The notes: generated by a model from the sequence alone, not told the origin. Positions 1-13,153 are shown, numbered from the stretch's first letter. The stretch is 64,000 bases of DNA from Cacajao melanocephalus (GCA_963573385.1 CAUYLG010038472.1:1-64000), one strand, 5' to 3'. Translations and numbers: made by a program.

Positions 1-390
1 TTCCTTCCTGTCTCCATTGTTAAACACAATTATTGGCATAATAGAGGTTTTTAATATCCATTTTTAGACTGCATTCTAGCCTGGGCAGTAGAACAAGAAT
101 CCTGTTCTCTCTCCCTCTTTTTCTTCCTCTTTCTTTCTCTCGTACATTCTTTTTATTTTCTTTTTTTCACTCTCACTTTCTTTCCTCTCTTTTCCTTTCT
201 TTCAAAAAAAAAAAAAAAAAAAAGTTCGCTATTACTCTTCTATCCAGCAGAACTTCAGTTTCTCAGACTTTCCTGCTACGTAGAAAACTCTCTGCCCTCA
301 GCAGCCTCCCAGGACAACGCAGCCACGCCCACCACCACCACCACCTGAGCCTCTGACACCTGGCTCAGCTGGGGCCAGAATCATTCTCAC
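1..390. other. JAML intron before the missing last exon
   Basis: Contains an Alu 3' fragment at about 67-108, a pyrimidine-rich tract (about 100-200) and an A-run at 203-222. No exon was recognised. Confidence 0.6.
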
Positions 391-477
391 CATGGTCATG
401 TAGGCAGACTCTGAGTTTTCACTTGGTTTTTCTTCCTCGATCACCTCTCGTGTAGTTATTGAGGAGTAAATGTGTTT
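391..477 (-). CDS. JAML: JAML coding exon 9 in gene order, cytoplasmic tail with YMTM motif
   Basis: 87 nt, phase 0 at both ends, residues about 336-364. It reads KHIYSSITTREVIEEEKPSE, then a serine/glutamate-rich run, and ends AYMTM. The YMTM sequence fits the YxxM consensus for the p85 subunit of PI3K, the known signalling element of JAML tails. The acceptor (ctag on the minus strand) lies just above 477 and the donor gtgaga just below 391. The following exon, beginning with the human HPVWP sequence, is not in the window. Confidence 0.93.
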
Positions 478-1671
478 CTAGAGGGGGAAAACGGTATAAA
501 AATTCCTAAAAATTAGATGACTCTTATACACCAGAGTAAAGGCCACCTACTCCTATTTGCTGGGGATTGACCACCCAAACTGGTAGGTTCAGAGGGTTAC
601 TGAGAGCCAGAGAATTCTCAAAAATGATAATTCAGTCTTCAGTCTTCTTGAAAATTAACTGTCAGAGAACACAGTCTTAAGAATCAAACTCTTTGCCTCA
701 AAAGCCAAACATCTTTGTTTAAATGGATGTTTACGTAGCAGCAGGGGTTCCTTATCTTGCTAACTTCCTTGTATTCTGTGGTTATTTCCTTCTAATTACA
801 ATAAAGTCAGAACAGCATTAATCAGCAGTGAATTGTCATTGTCTCCCTCAGAGGGTTTATGTGGCAGGGCCAGCCCTCACTGAGCCTCACAACTTCAAGG
901 TTCATGGTCCTGTCACTCATTGGGAAAGCAGTAACATCACCAGTGACCCATTCTTGGACTTCTGGAGGCCCCTGCACTCTATTAGGAGAAAATCCTACTC
1001 TCGGGACAAAAACAGCCCAAAATAGAGGAAGGTAACTATTCAAAGAGTTTTTAAAAAATTAAAGAAAAAAAAAGAAAGGAGAACAGGAGTTAAAGAAAGC
1101 CAATCCATTTCTCAGTCTCTAGAAGCAATTATTTCTAACTCCATTACAAATCAATGTGGAAGGAAAAGTCCTTCTTAATCCTTTCTTGCCAAAGGTCTTA
1201 GACGATTTCATTTTAAGCATTAAAACTCCTTAACTCCTGAATGTATTATAATTCTCCATTAGACTTTAGACAAATAGCACCTCCTAGATTACAAAGCATT
1301 TGCATATCATCATCTTATGTGAGCCTTACACCAACCTTGTCAAGCAGGCTGGGCAGCTATAATATCTTTATCTTTATCCTTATTTTGCTGATGAGACTCG
1401 GGGGATGGCAGAGCTTTCTGACTCCAAGTGCAGTGCTCTTTCCTCAGCCCAATACCAGGATCTGCTGCCCGAGGCTGGCCCAGCCCACCCCCCCACACAC
1501 TCTAGTCTTCAGGGGCTCTGATTCTAGTGACAAAGGCTTCCTGAGTCCCTGCTCTGTGCCAGGCACTGGCCTGCGAGCTGCAATATACAGTGGGTAAGAC
1601 ACAGTTCCCAGGGAATGTTAACGGCCCAGGCCTGCATCTACTTAGTGTTTTAGGCCGAAATGTGTGCTCAC
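478..1671. other. JAML intron with old MIR and L2 fragments
   Basis: A minus-oriented MIR-like fragment lies at about 1285-1450 and an L2-like piece at about 1535-1620 (CTGTGCCAGGCACTGGC). The rest is unique-looking. Confidence 0.5.
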
Positions 1672-1765
1672 CTCCCCTTCATAGCGGGCAAAATAGCGGG
1701 GTTCTTCTTTCATCTCTGGATTAGTCTTCTTTGTGTTCTTCACCAACATTGTAGAATTCACTGAA
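1672..1765 (-). CDS. JAML: JAML coding exon 8 in gene order, cytoplasmic juxtamembrane part
   Basis: 94 nt: one base completes a split Ser codon, followed by 31 codons (about residues 305-335), SVNSTMLVKNTKKTNPEMKE and then EPRYFARYEGE. The first part matches human JAML closely. The stretch after KE (EPRYFARYEGE) is more diverged than its surroundings and has lost the two cysteines I recall in the human tail. The acceptor is ttgcag and the donor gtgagc. Confidence 0.93.
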
Positions 1766-1929
1766 CTGCAAGGCATGAAAAGCATGTGGAATTAACCAGC
1801 TTGTATGGTTTATCCAAGGGTCCCTACAGGAGACCCCTGACTGGCTTTGTGAAGAGAGAGACCCCAGAGAAGAAACTATTCTCTCTGGACTCCTACAACC
1901 AGGACTACCCAGCTCACCTGGAAACCTGA

Positions 1930-2273
<344 letters not shown>

Positions 2274-2639
2274 AGCGCATCTCTTCTAATGAAGAACAAG
2301 AAGCCATTCTGGAGATAATTTAGGCTGAAAAACAGCTTCGACTTCTCTGTTATCACTCAAACCACTTCCTGCCCTACGGGAGATGTAATTTTAAGTGAAT
2401 GAAAAGAGAGGGGCCATGGGATTCCACTTGACCATCCTTTCTGCACTTCTGAGGACCAGGGAGTGCAGCAGAACCAGCAGGGGGCAGCAGGAGCTCAGCA
2501 AGACGCCAGTCCGAAGCGCTCCTGGCCTCTTAGGGGGCGGAGCCCACCCCATCCAAGCTCCAAGCCGGGAGGTCTGAGCCTGCCCTGTCGGGGGCCCCTT
2601 GGCCTTTGATCCCATGACCATTTGCCTTCTGAATATACT

Positions 2640-3205
2640 TTCTTTTTTCTATTTTGGCCTAAGGCAGAGCTGAAATATATATATGTATATCAAGGTTTAG
2701 CTAGAAAAGAAACCATATTTTTTGGTCTCAGTGGAAATATTGTAATTTTATTTTCTGATTTTAAAGTTGTATCTTCTCATTGTAAAGTAATTCAGATAAT
2801 ACAAAAATGTAGACAGTTGGAAGTGGAAGTTCCCTGCAACCCCTCACCCCATGGGATCCCCCTTCTCCTTCGTCTCAAATACCACATCTTAACTCCTGAA
2901 AACTCCTTAACTCCTTACAAGGATAGATTTTACAACTATCTTTCCAAGCCTCTCTCAGTGTAAGCATAAGGTCACATAAAATGTATTTACTACATATGCT
3001 GCTAGAGTGAACGTCATATTATTTTCTCCTTTATAAAAATGAGATCATACGATAAATTCTATATTATTACCCCTTGGATATCTTTCCATGTCATTACGTA
3101 GAGGGGTCTACAGTGTTTCATTGAGTGAAATGCTGGTTCCCTGAATCATTACCTTTCTGACAGACACTGGCAATGATCCGTACTGTTAATTATAAGCAAG
3201 ACTGC
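2640..3205. mobile_element. old L1 3' fragment
   Basis: It has AAAATGAGATCATACGATAA and TATCTTTCCATGTCATTACG, typical of ancient L1M elements. Borders are vague. From here to 4205 nothing else was recognised. Confidence 0.45.
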
Positions 3206-4205
3206 AGTTTTTGCACCAATCTCAGCATATCCATCTAATTGTTTCTTTAGAATAAACAACTAGACGTGGAAGTACTACCCTTCCTTTGGAGGGAAACTGA
3301 GGCCCAGACAGGGGAAGTAAGCTGAGAGTGGAACCCAGATTGTCTAGCTCAGTCCTATGAGCATGCCCAGAGCAAAGACCTTCCAAGAGGCCAGCCAAGT
3401 TCAAAATCAAATCAGAAAGCCCTAGGGAGTGGAAGTGAAAGCCCAGCAGGCACGAGTGTTTTTCTGCAGGATCCATGACCCACTGGGAAAGAACACTCAA
3501 AAGTCAGGATTATCCATGAGGCCCTTTCCCACTGACACTATTTTAATGAGTCAATCTAAGCTACCAACATATTCCATTGATAGCTGGATAAACTGAGGGA
3601 CATGGATCTGCCAACAGCCAGTGAAACATTAATATCCCTGTCGGAACATCTGGGCACTTCTGAGACTCTGGGAGAACTACTGATGAAATTCAGGCCTTTA
3701 AAAGCCCATTTTAACAATAATTCACTTAGAACCTGAGGGCACCCATTCAAAAATCACGTCTCCTAATTAGAATGTGGTCTTTTAGATAAAACCACTGGCA
3801 ACCCTCAAGATCTTAGCTTCTATGCAGAACATACAGTGTGGATAATTCAAAAATCATTTCTCTTAGGCAGTGAATGGAACCACGATAGTACTTGCATAAG
3901 ATTTATACTCTGAATTATGCCCTACTGAGATCCCCGTTTCTAAGGGAGTTTGTAGTCTTTACATAATACCAAAGTGAATGAGGATAGCACAGGAACATCC
4001 AAGTCTTTTCGGGGGCACAGTGAGCAAAGCGGGCAGGGTTACTATATGATGACATCTAATTTGACAACCACAGATGATTCCATTTAAAAATACCCCCTTC
4101 TGTGAGAATGGCATAGGTAGGGCCCTATCGCCCTCTTCCACTTTGGGGTAGAGGCAGCCCTGCACCCCCAGCCTCCCAACCCAAGGGATGGGGGCAGCCC
4201 TCTAC

Positions 4206-4344
4206 CTCTTATTCCTGCAGGTCCTTTTCACGATCAATATCAGAACAGGGAGCAGCACGATTGTGGCGCAGACGATCCCCACGATGATCACCAGCTGACT
4301 ACCACCCAGGACCACAGGCCTCAGGGCTGCTGGGGTCACCAGTG
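4206..4344 (-). CDS. JAML: JAML coding exon 7 in gene order, stalk and transmembrane segment
   Basis: 139 nt, residues about 259-303 plus two split codons. It encodes a short stalk (LVTPAALRPVVLGGS) and a hydrophobic span of about 23 residues, QLVIIVGIVCATIVLLPVLI, followed by the stop-transfer basic run VKRTCRNK. This anchors the receptor as a type I protein. The acceptor is cccaag and the donor gtagag; both fit the reading frame of the adjacent exons. Confidence 0.95.
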
Positions 4345-4829
4345 CTTGGGAAAGGAGAAAAACAAGGAGAGGATCTCAATACTTTAGCAAAGAGCTGAGA
4401 GCCCCACAGCCCTATACCACGTAGCACCAGCACCAGCCAGGCCAGGACGTGGAGGGGAAGACCAGACTCCACCCCATATCTGGACACTGGGGACGCTGTC
4501 TCCATGAGATTGAGAACCAAAGTCTAACGCCCTTGTTTACCCTAAAATGCAGATTAAGGTGGATGGGAGAAGAGGCTAGCACTTCACCTGTAGTAAAGTT
4601 TCCTTTCACATCAACAATTCTATTCTAAAATTTGGCTTATCAAGTGACTAAGAGACAACAGGCATCTTAGAGGCTGCTGATCTTCCTAAGGGCAAGTAAT
4701 TGCTTTCAAAAGAACACATGCCACAAGACTCAGCCCCACTGTGACGATACCAAGTAAAGCCTTCGGAAGAACTTCTGCCCATATGGTATCTTCTACTCAT
4801 CAGCTCGGTTCTTTCTAAATACATAAAGC

Positions 4830-5940
4830 AAACACCTCCTCAGTGCCAGATAGCACTAGGTACAGGGGATTCAGAGACAAATGATGTGTGGTCCCTACTT
4901 CCAAGGAAGGAGACAAACACGTCAACAGAAAACCACACACTGCTCTAGGTGCTACAAGAGAAGTCTGCATGGGGAAAAGAGGGGCACAGAAAAAACAGTG
5001 CCCAATTCTATGTGCAGCAAATGAGAATTTGCCAGCAAAAGTTCCAACATTTAACCTGAGACTTATAGGAAATGTCCAGTTTGTCAGGCAGACATACCCA
5101 ATATGGGAAGGACTCGTATTTTCTCTGTGAATTGGACTCCTGAGAATGAAGCACACAGAGAGATGATGGTTCTTTAAGAAACCCATATGCCTGCTCCCCC
5201 ATGCAAAGGGGATGTTCTGCATGAGGTCTGGGGCCTGACAAAATGGTGACGTTAGAAACTTGAGAGAGTTCAATGGGTCTGGCACAAAGGTGGCATCTGT
5301 GGGTATGCTGGAGAGATGACAGGGTCCAAGTCAGGAAGGACCCTGACTACCTCAACCAAGAATCTGGCGTTTTTCTGCAGGCAATGGAAAAACCATTGAA
5401 AGATTATAAGCAGTGGAAGAGAAAGTTCTGAATGTGATTTAGAAAGATGCCACCAAGAGCCATATGAAGAATGAGGAGCAGTGGCTAAGAGTGAAGGCAG
5501 AGACTGGTTAGAGGCCTACAGTTCAAGACAGAGATAAAGACAGCCAGAACTAAGGCAGCAGTGACAGACTGGAAGGAAGACAACTTCAAGAGTCTGTAGT
5601 ACGAGTCAAGGACTTATTGACCTGTTAGATGAGGGGTCTGGGAAAGAGAAGGAATCAAGCACACCCCAGGCATCTAGTTAGACAACTGAGGTTGGGGAGA
5701 TGGGCTGAGGAGGGCATGCAGGGGTAGGTTTAGACATGTTGCATTTGAAAGATTTGTGGAAAACCTGTGTAGAGTTGACTGTATATAAACGTGGGTGTGT
5801 GTGGGATTGTGTCCAACATAGAATGCATATGGAATATAGTGTCCAATGCTACTGAGGTTCAGAAGGCTGAGGATGGATAATGGGAGTGCCATTGGTGATC
5901 TAAGCTAGAGTAGAGGTAAAAGAAGCCAGAATGCAGTGCA
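4830..5940 (-). mobile_element. L2 LINE, reverse orientation
   Basis: Degenerate L2 sequence: AGTGCCAGATAGCACTAGGTAC near 4850, then the reverse complement of the ORF2 3' region up to about 5940. It carries one copy of the 85-bp direct repeat described in the findings. Confidence 0.6.
5113..5199. repeat. 85-bp direct repeat, copy A
   Basis: Nearly identical to 6398-6485 (only a few substitutions and a 2-base gap), spacing about 1285 bp. Core: GAATGAAGCACACAGAGAGA. Confidence 0.9.
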
Positions 5941-6397
5941 CTGAGGATTTAATGGGAGATGAGACAGTGAGACACCAAACACAGGCCTTTAGCAACTATT
6001 TGGCTATGTTGAGAAAGAAATACATGATTGTAGTGGTGGTTGTACAGCTCTGAATGTATTAAAACCATTGAGCTGAATGCTTTAGATGGGCAAATTGTAT
6101 AGCATGTGAATTGTATCTCAGGAAAGCGGTCTTTAGAAAAAGGAAGACATAGAATGGAGCTGAAGTAGGTAAGTGGTAGAATTGAGCCAGTGTTCCATTG
6201 AATGGTAGAAACCAACAGAAAGTGAGAGCTCAAAGAGCCATGCTGTAAGGCTCCTGAGAAGGAGGCCACCTGCGCACAGGGGGCCAGATAAGCCCAGAGC
6301 AGAAGGGACCCTCCTCTGCCTCCAGATGTCAGAGCAGAGGTAAGAATGGAGACAGATACGTTTGTGGGTGGAGAAGCTGCGTGAGCCCACGTAATGG

Positions 6398-6485
6398 CTC
6401 ATATTTTCTCTGTGAATTGGACTTCTGAGAATGAAGCACACAGAGAGATGATGGTTCTTTAAGAAACCCGTCTGCCATGCTCCCC
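6398..6485. repeat. 85-bp direct repeat, copy B
   Basis: Second copy of the repeat at 5113-5199, same orientation. A small L1 3' fragment lies just before it at about 6035-6125. From 6486 to 7250 I see nothing else. Confidence 0.9.
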
Positions 6486-7250
6486 TCTCCAGCTGGAGAC
6501 AAGGTGCCTCCACAGACTTAAGTCTCTGGCCTGAGGTATGAGGTTTGTTCCATCCTCACCCATCTTCCCCGCCCCCAACCAACCACAGCCAACTCCTGAA
6601 GGCCCCAGCAAGAGGCAAAGTCCACAGGCCACATCCTGACTGCTAACGGGTTATGGTTTAACTTTAACCCCTCACTTATCAACCTCTCTCTGTCAATACT
6701 CTAGAGTCTTTCCTCTCCTACACACCACTAGCCTTGATGCACACTGTTTGCCAGAATCCAGAACCCCTGATCAGAAAACCCCTCCATTTTTAGTTCTGGT
6801 GCCTTCCTGTTTCTCTCTGTTCCTGGCTGTCTCTCACTAGCTTAAGGTCATTTCCTCCTCCGCGGCAGAGCATACCGCACTTGGTTTCCCATGCAGCCAA
6901 GTATGCTGACTTTGGACATCCACTCCGATCCTTCCCTGAGCTCCTGTATCTTTACATCCGTAAATGACCCTGGCAATGAGGGGGGTCTGGCAGAGGGTTG
7001 GTATTCACTACATTAGCTCCCCTCTCCTTGACCTAGAAGCAGGACCAGAACTAGGGTAAGGCAAGTCAGGTACCTGAGGAGCCACCTCCAAGGAGGCATC
7101 ATTCTCAGGGTTGTGCAAGGCCAGAGTCAGCACCTGAGAAGGATGCCTCCTTCAATTTGCATCCTAGGAGCCTCTCCGGCCTCACTCTAGTCCTGGCCCC
7201 ATGCACCAGCCAGGAGGTCCCTCAGCGCTCCCCAGTCAAATGTTAGATAC

Positions 7251-7488
7251 TTCGAGGCTGTTCCGGGTTCACATGCAGCACAATGGTTTTCTTGAACACC
7301 AGGTCCCCTAGGTAGATACTGCAGGTGTAGTTTCCTCCATCAGACTCCCTCACTCCTTGAAGCACGATGGAACCATCATTGCGGAAAATGTCCCCCAACA
7401 GTTCCACACGATTCTGGAAGTGGCCCCAACTCCGGGAGTACCCCCTAGTCATCCCGAGTTTGTGGGAGTAGTGTAACACAATCTCCTC
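7251..7488 (-). CDS. JAML: JAML coding exon 6 in gene order, second half of Ig domain 2
   Basis: 238 nt, phase 0 start, residues 179-257 plus one base. It begins EEIVLHYSHKLGM and contains the V-domain landmarks of strands D to G: NRVELLGDIFRNDGSIVLQ, then ESDGGNYTCSIYLGD with the second conserved Ig cysteine, then the G strand KKTIVLHVNPEQPR. It pairs with the exon at 9743-9852 and is the paralog of 14353-14578, which is 226 nt with the same layout. Acceptor ttctag, donor gtatct. Confidence 0.95.
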
Positions 7489-7829
7489 CTAGAAGGGAAA
7501 GGGAAAAAGTATGAGCTTGTGAGGACTGGAGGGGAAGATGAAGGAGGGAAGATGGGAGAGGGAAGATCTCAGGACTCCCAAGGCCCTGCTAGGTGAAGGC
7601 AGTAAGGGTATTATCAGAAAGCATTAAATAACACAGAGTCGTGTATACACACATGTGCATGCGTGTGTACTTGTGAAGGAGATCACCAAACCATGAACAG
7701 TTTTTCCAACTGAACGGAGGGATGAGAAAAGGAGGACTTCCATTTTGTGTACTTTTTCAATAAGAAAAGCAGTATACTTTTATTCTTGATGACATTTCTA
7801 GATGGATTTCCAACAGGAACCTGAAACAC

Positions 7830-8680
7830 GTCTAAAACTGAACTCATCATTTTCCCCCCAAACCAGTTCTTTCCAGGCCACCCCATTTCGGTACATGGCA
7901 ATGCCTTCTGCCAGATACTCAGGCTAAAAATCTTGGAGTCATTCTTAATTCCCTTCTCTCTGGAACGACTCACATCTAATCCCTCAGCAAATCCTATCAC
8001 CTCTGCCTTCAAAATATATTCCCAATCCAGCCAGTCCCACCTCCTCCACTGATGCCATTCCGGTCCAGCTCATCTCTCACCTGGATTCCTGCAACAGCTT
8101 ACTTGTCTCCCTGCTTATTCTCTACGACAATCTATTTTCAGCAGATGAGCCTTTAAAAATGTAAGTTAAATCATGTTACTGCTGTGCTCAAAACCCTTCA
8201 CGCCCCCGCTCTCATATCTACTAAAATGCAAGGCCCTGCATGACCCAGCCCATCTCCCTTTTCCTCTCTGACTTCAATCCTAGTTGCTCTTCCCTCACCT
8301 ACTTGGGTCACTTCACTCAAGCTACATGGAGCTCTTGGCTGCTCTTTGCATACTGACCTCAGGGCCTTTGCACTTGCTACTGTCTATGACTGCAAGAACA
8401 CTCTTCCCCGCCAGACATATGCAGGGTTCACTTCCTCACTTCCTTCACACCTCTGCATAAGTGTCATCTCGGTGAGGCCTCCCCGAGCACACATAGAATA
8501 AAAACCACAAAACCATGCTTTATTGTTCCCCACAGGCTCTCACTATTGCCTGATATATTATATGCTGCTTTATTATTTTACTGTGTATCCCCCTCCATCT
8601 TGGTTGTCAGTTTCCCATCAGGACAGGGGCTTTGAGTATTCATCATATAGCAAATGCTTTAAAAATAACTTGTTAAATGA
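7830..8680 (+). mobile_element. L2 LINE fragment
   Basis: It has the L2 3' region pattern: TGGATTCCTGCAACAGCTTA, GGGCCTTTGCACTTGCTACT, and the terminal AGGACAGGGGCTTTGAGTAT. Confidence 0.7.
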
Positions 8681-9059
8681 ATGTTGGCATTTAAAAAAAA
8701 AGACATGTAGATTGCTTTTTTAAAGATTTTAAGAAAAGGTAATGAGTGTGTAGACACAAACATAAATGAAGTGACCTGGCCCCTAACATTTTGTCTCTCG
8801 TGATTCAAATTCACAACCTTAAAATGTCAACTCTCATCCTATTTCCTCCTGTGAACTACTCACTGAATGACATTTAAATGCACAACAAGCTCTCAGAATT
8901 GAACCTGGGACCACATGTAGTTCCCCATACTCCACCACGATGTCACCCACTGTGACCCACTCAGATACCATAGAGGAATCAAGTGAGTGCAAATGACTTT
9001 GTTAGAGAGACGACCTGGGATATGTTTTAATTTATAAAAGTTAGCCTTTAATAAATGTT

Positions 9060-11720
9060 ACACCTTAACTTTTATTAGTAACAAGTTACTTGGGATATCC
9101 CCATGACACATGTTGACCCATAAATATATGACCACATCATGGTTGAGATCTACTGGTCTAATGAACGAACTTGCTGTTTATTGCTTTATAGAGTTCCCAT
9201 GAAATACCCCTCACCCTGGCCCCCAGGATCGATCAATCCCAACATGCAAAGTACCGATCAAAAGTCCCTCCATCACATAAATGGGGCAATGAAGCACAGA
9301 TGAAAATTCACAGAACTAACCCCAGTAAGAATAAAAGTGTAATCACTTTTATGCCTAGCCCATTGCTTTCCTTGCTGGGCCATAAAAATCATCTCCCTCA
9401 TTCTCCCATGGCCTCTATAAAAAGGAAAATGGAGGAAGAAGAAAATGAAAATGCAGTGGTCAAGTCATGTACAAAATGTTTTACATGTACAATCTTATAT
9501 CAGCATCTAAAAGTTAAGCATCATCATCAACAACTTCCTCCTCCTCTCCTTCTCCTTCTCCTTCTTCTTCATTGGAGTTATCTTTCCCACTGGAAAGCTG
9601 AAATTGCTAGGAGAAGGTCCAGTTCTGACAAGACCCAAACCCTAGGCTCTTGCAACACCTCCTCACATGCCTGAGTCTACGTCTGTCCTAACACCATCAG
9701 CCAGAGCCTTCTATAACACGGGTGATGTTTCCTCCATGTTACCTTGGCATGCTGTCCTGAAAACATCCATTCTACCTTGGTCACGTGTTTTTCTTCTGTG
9801 CTCTGGAAAACACATCTCATCTTAGTCAATTCACCCGCACGGACCATGAACTCTGAGGATAAAACAGTACATCAAGTCAGACTCAAGTTATAATCTATAG
9901 AAGTCAAAGAATTTCTAGAAGAGATCATGTTTAGCTAAAGACCCTCAGCAGCAAAAATCACTATCACCATCAAACACTGTACATATTCCCTCTGTAGGTG
10001 ATCCAGATGATTTCAGTTAGGCAAAGTACTGAGACCCCTCCCTCAGACCAGCACAGCATCGTCCCCAAGATGAGAATACCTTCTAACTGCCCATATGTAC
10101 CAAGCCCGAGGGTTTCTGCTGTCTCCATATCTCAATAAACACTTTCTGGTCCTCTTTAATTCCTTTCTCTTTCCCCGTTTCCAGAATTCCTTCCATGAAC
10201 TCTAATTCCACATCAAGCTTGTACTAAAGGAAGTCAAAGCCCCCACTTTGTGCTCATCATCTTAGACACCAACATCTGCTTAGCATAAACAGGAAGTGGA
10301 AAGTTATAGAACTCTCATTCTTATATTTAACCCACTAGCTCTACCAAAAATGAACCATGGATAACTTTCTTCAACTTCTTCTATTATTTTTCTTTTATTC
10401 TAGGACTTAGTTCTGGCCTCAGTACAAGTCACAGGACTCCTTGCTAATTAGGTCAAGACAAAAGACAGCTTTCTCCTTGACTTTTCTTTCTGTTTTAATC
10501 CCGCTCTCTCCTGCTCCCACCCTCCCCACTTGACCCCCTTCCCCTGCTTCTGGCTTTCCAACTCCTAGGCTCTTCCTTCTGCCTATTGTACAAGCAGCTG
10601 ACCCACCATATGTTTATTACATAAGTCATTTTAAGAGGCCCATGAGAAAGAAAAGAAGTAGACAGACGTTTCTGATTTTTCAGTAATGCTATATACAAAT
10701 CAACCACAAAGTTGATTAAGCCATGAAAGGCAGGGTGGTGTATTAAGAAGACACAGCCTAGGTCTTAAGTGCACAGAATACCTTCAAAAGAGTGTCAAGC
10801 AAAGCTCATGAGGGAACAGAGTGCATAAGCCAACCTTTCATCCAAATTGTTTCCCTGGGAGAACAGTAACTTCCTGCCCAGCAGGAGAAATGCACAATAG
10901 GAGGAAAGAAAAAGAAAATATTATGAACTCTAAACTCTATGGAAGGAATTATTTTGAAAGCGATAAAAAATTCACTGCAAAGAGTACCAGTAAGGAAGGA
11001 ACCTCCCTTTAAATCTACAAGCACATTAAGAACTAAACTCTATTTTTTAAATGCGATAATAACAAGTGAACACTCTGAGTCTTTTCGATGCACCAGCCAT
11101 GTGCTAGACACTGTTTACATGGCAGATCAGTTAGTCATTACAATATTTTGAGGTTTGCATGATTACTCTCCCATTTTACAGAGAAGGAAAGTAAAGGAGC
11201 CCCATACCACATGGCCAGTAAAAGATAAAGCCAACATTTAAGCCCAGGCCTAAGCAAAAGCAAAGCCTGAGTTTTCTCACTCACTCTGCTGTGATACCCC
11301 ACGTAAGTAAAAGGATGGCTGCTTCTAGAGCAAAAGTATAGGACATTAATGTTATTACTATTTTTATCTATAGTATTTAAATTAAGAACCATGAAAAAAG
11401 AATTGAAGTAGTAGAATCACAGAGAGATTGTCAACTGAAGGGTAAACTTTGTAGAAAAAGTTATAGATGACTGCAAAAAAATGGAGTTTCCACGTCAATG
11501 GAGGCAACTTACATACAGAAAGTTGGAGCACTTTTCACTAGGCAAAATTGTTAGGGGTTGGATCTATTCCCATTCTGGCTGGAAGAAAAAAAATACAGCT
11601 TGCTCCACTAGCCACTGGGGAAATATCTGACTACCTCCAACATTGCCTTAGCCTCTTTCCATGGATTCCTCAGCTCTTGAAATTGACTCCTTATGGTTCC
11701 CTCTGTGTCTTTTCTAAGCA
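9060..11720. repeat. JAML tandem duplication, copy A (intron and exon 5 flank)
   Basis: Collinear similarity to 15545-17765. Matching anchors: TTAGTAACAAGTTACTTGGG (9074) with 15558; CATAAATGGGGCAATGAAGC (9276) with about 15748; CTTGCAACACCTCCT (9649) with 16152; ACTTCCTGCCCAGCAGGAGA (10869) with 17289; GGAATTATTTTGAAAGCGAT (10943) with 17361. It includes the exon at 9743-9852. MIR sequence lies at about 11075-11305. Confidence 0.8.
9743..9852 (-). CDS. JAML: JAML coding exon 5 in gene order, first half of Ig domain 2
   Basis: 110 nt: two bases complete a split Glu codon, then 36 codons (residues 143-178). It reads FMVRAGELTKMRCVFQSTEE and continues through KHVTKVEWMFSGQHAK. The first conserved Ig cysteine (KMRC) and the core tryptophan (VEW) are both present. 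It is the paralog of the exon at 16255-16409 (CVFRSTEDK, VDW), and intron sequence on both sides of the two exons is also similar. Acceptor cctcag, donor gtaaca. Confidence 0.95.
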
Positions 11721-11802
11721 GAAAAAGGCCAGTGTGGACAAGTGTTCAGGTATGGCATTAGAGACCAAAGGCAGAAAAAGGAAGCAAAAAGAGAATCCTT
11801 TG

Positions 11803-12102
11803 CAATCCCAGCAATTTTGGGAGGCTGAGACAGGAGGATCACTTGCGTCCAGGGGTTTGAGACTGGCCTGGGCAACATAGGAAGACCCCGTCTCTACTTA
11901 AAAAAACAAACAAACAAACAAAAGGTGGGCATGGTGATGCACACCTGTGGACCTAGCTACTCAAGAGGTTGAGGTAGGAGAATCACTTGAGCTCAGGAAT
12001 TCAAGGCTACAGTAAGCCATGATCACACCATAGTACTCCAGAGCCTGGGTGACAGAGCAAGACTCTACCTAAAAAAAAGAGAAAAGAGAGAGAGAGAGGG
12101 AG
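11803..12102 (+). mobile_element. Alu, 5' truncated
   Basis: It starts inside the Alu left arm (CAATCCCAGCA). The 13-bp target-site duplication AGAGAATCCTTTG is at 11790-11802 and 12103-12115. The tail contains (GA)n. Confidence 0.92.
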
Positions 12103-12279
12103 AGAGAATCCTTTGGCACAGGCATCTGATTTGCGTCTTCTTCCTGGAGAACCAGAGCTTTGAAATTAAGAGAAAAATAGCAACGAAAAAAAGTAGGATA
12201 ACTAGGAGAGGGGCCAAAGGCTACCTCCTACAACTCCCATTTTTTAGAAATCGGATTCAAGCAAGGGATGCTAACTCTG

Positions 12280-12400
12280 TAATTTTATTCATTCTACAAA
12301 TGTTCATTATTTGCTTACTCTGTGCCAGGAGCTGTGCCAGGCAAGCAGGGAAGACACAAGTGAACGGGTATGATGATGTCATAAGAGAGGAAAGCAGGTG
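12280..12400 (-). mobile_element. L2 fragment
   Basis: Reverse L2 3' end (CTCTGTGCCAGGAGCTGTGC). From here to 13150 nothing else was recognised. Confidence 0.5.
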
Positions 12401-13153
12401 CACCAGAGGAGCTCATTAATAAAGCTGGGACTCTAAGGACCTAAGCTAGCTGCAGGCAGGAAATGGCCCCAGATTCTAGTTCCCTAACTACATTGCAAGC
12501 TTTTCTGGGGTCACAGACTGTTCCTTCTATTCCACACTCTCAAAGAAAGCATCTAGTTCTGTGGCTTACAAACCTTTACTTCCATTTACGTATTTTGATT
12601 TGTAAATGTTTATATCAATAAGCAAAACTAAATTTTAGAGACATTGACTAATGTTAGTTTGAATATCATTAGTTTATTATAAAAGAGAGACAGGGAAATC
12701 TTTTACATGATGAAAGATTTCAGAACTCCAGTGGAATAAGTAGCTTCACATGAGGCCCTTTCAGTAGTGATTTATTTCGGTCTATATACTTTCCAAGAAT
12801 GCCACCATCTCTAAATAAGAAATGATCCCTGTCGTCCAGAACTACTTTGGTGCCTCCATATTCTAGATTCTGGGGGAAGAATTTTATCTCCAACTTTCAG
12901 GCTAACTGGTTGAATCTCTCCACCCTTTCCCTTAGAGCCGAATACAACAGCTTCTACAGTTGCTTGCAATACTTTTGAGATTTTTCTGGAAGCATAATGC
13001 CTCCTTTGGTTACAGTCTCAGCTGCATTTCTCTCAACTAATACCCAGTCAAAGCAGCAAAAAAACTTTCTAAATGACTCGGGCCACCACAGCTTATGCTC
13101 TCTCTTCCAAACTGCTTGCAAGCACAAGAATCCTTATTCACATCAAATCTTAC

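Noticed and set aside
4815..6513. Minus-strand open frames of 156 and 126 codons at 4815-5285 and 6133-6513 sharing a peptide
   Set aside because: The shared peptide is simply the translation of the 85-bp direct repeat. The frames lie in degraded LINE and intron sequence with no splice or family evidence.
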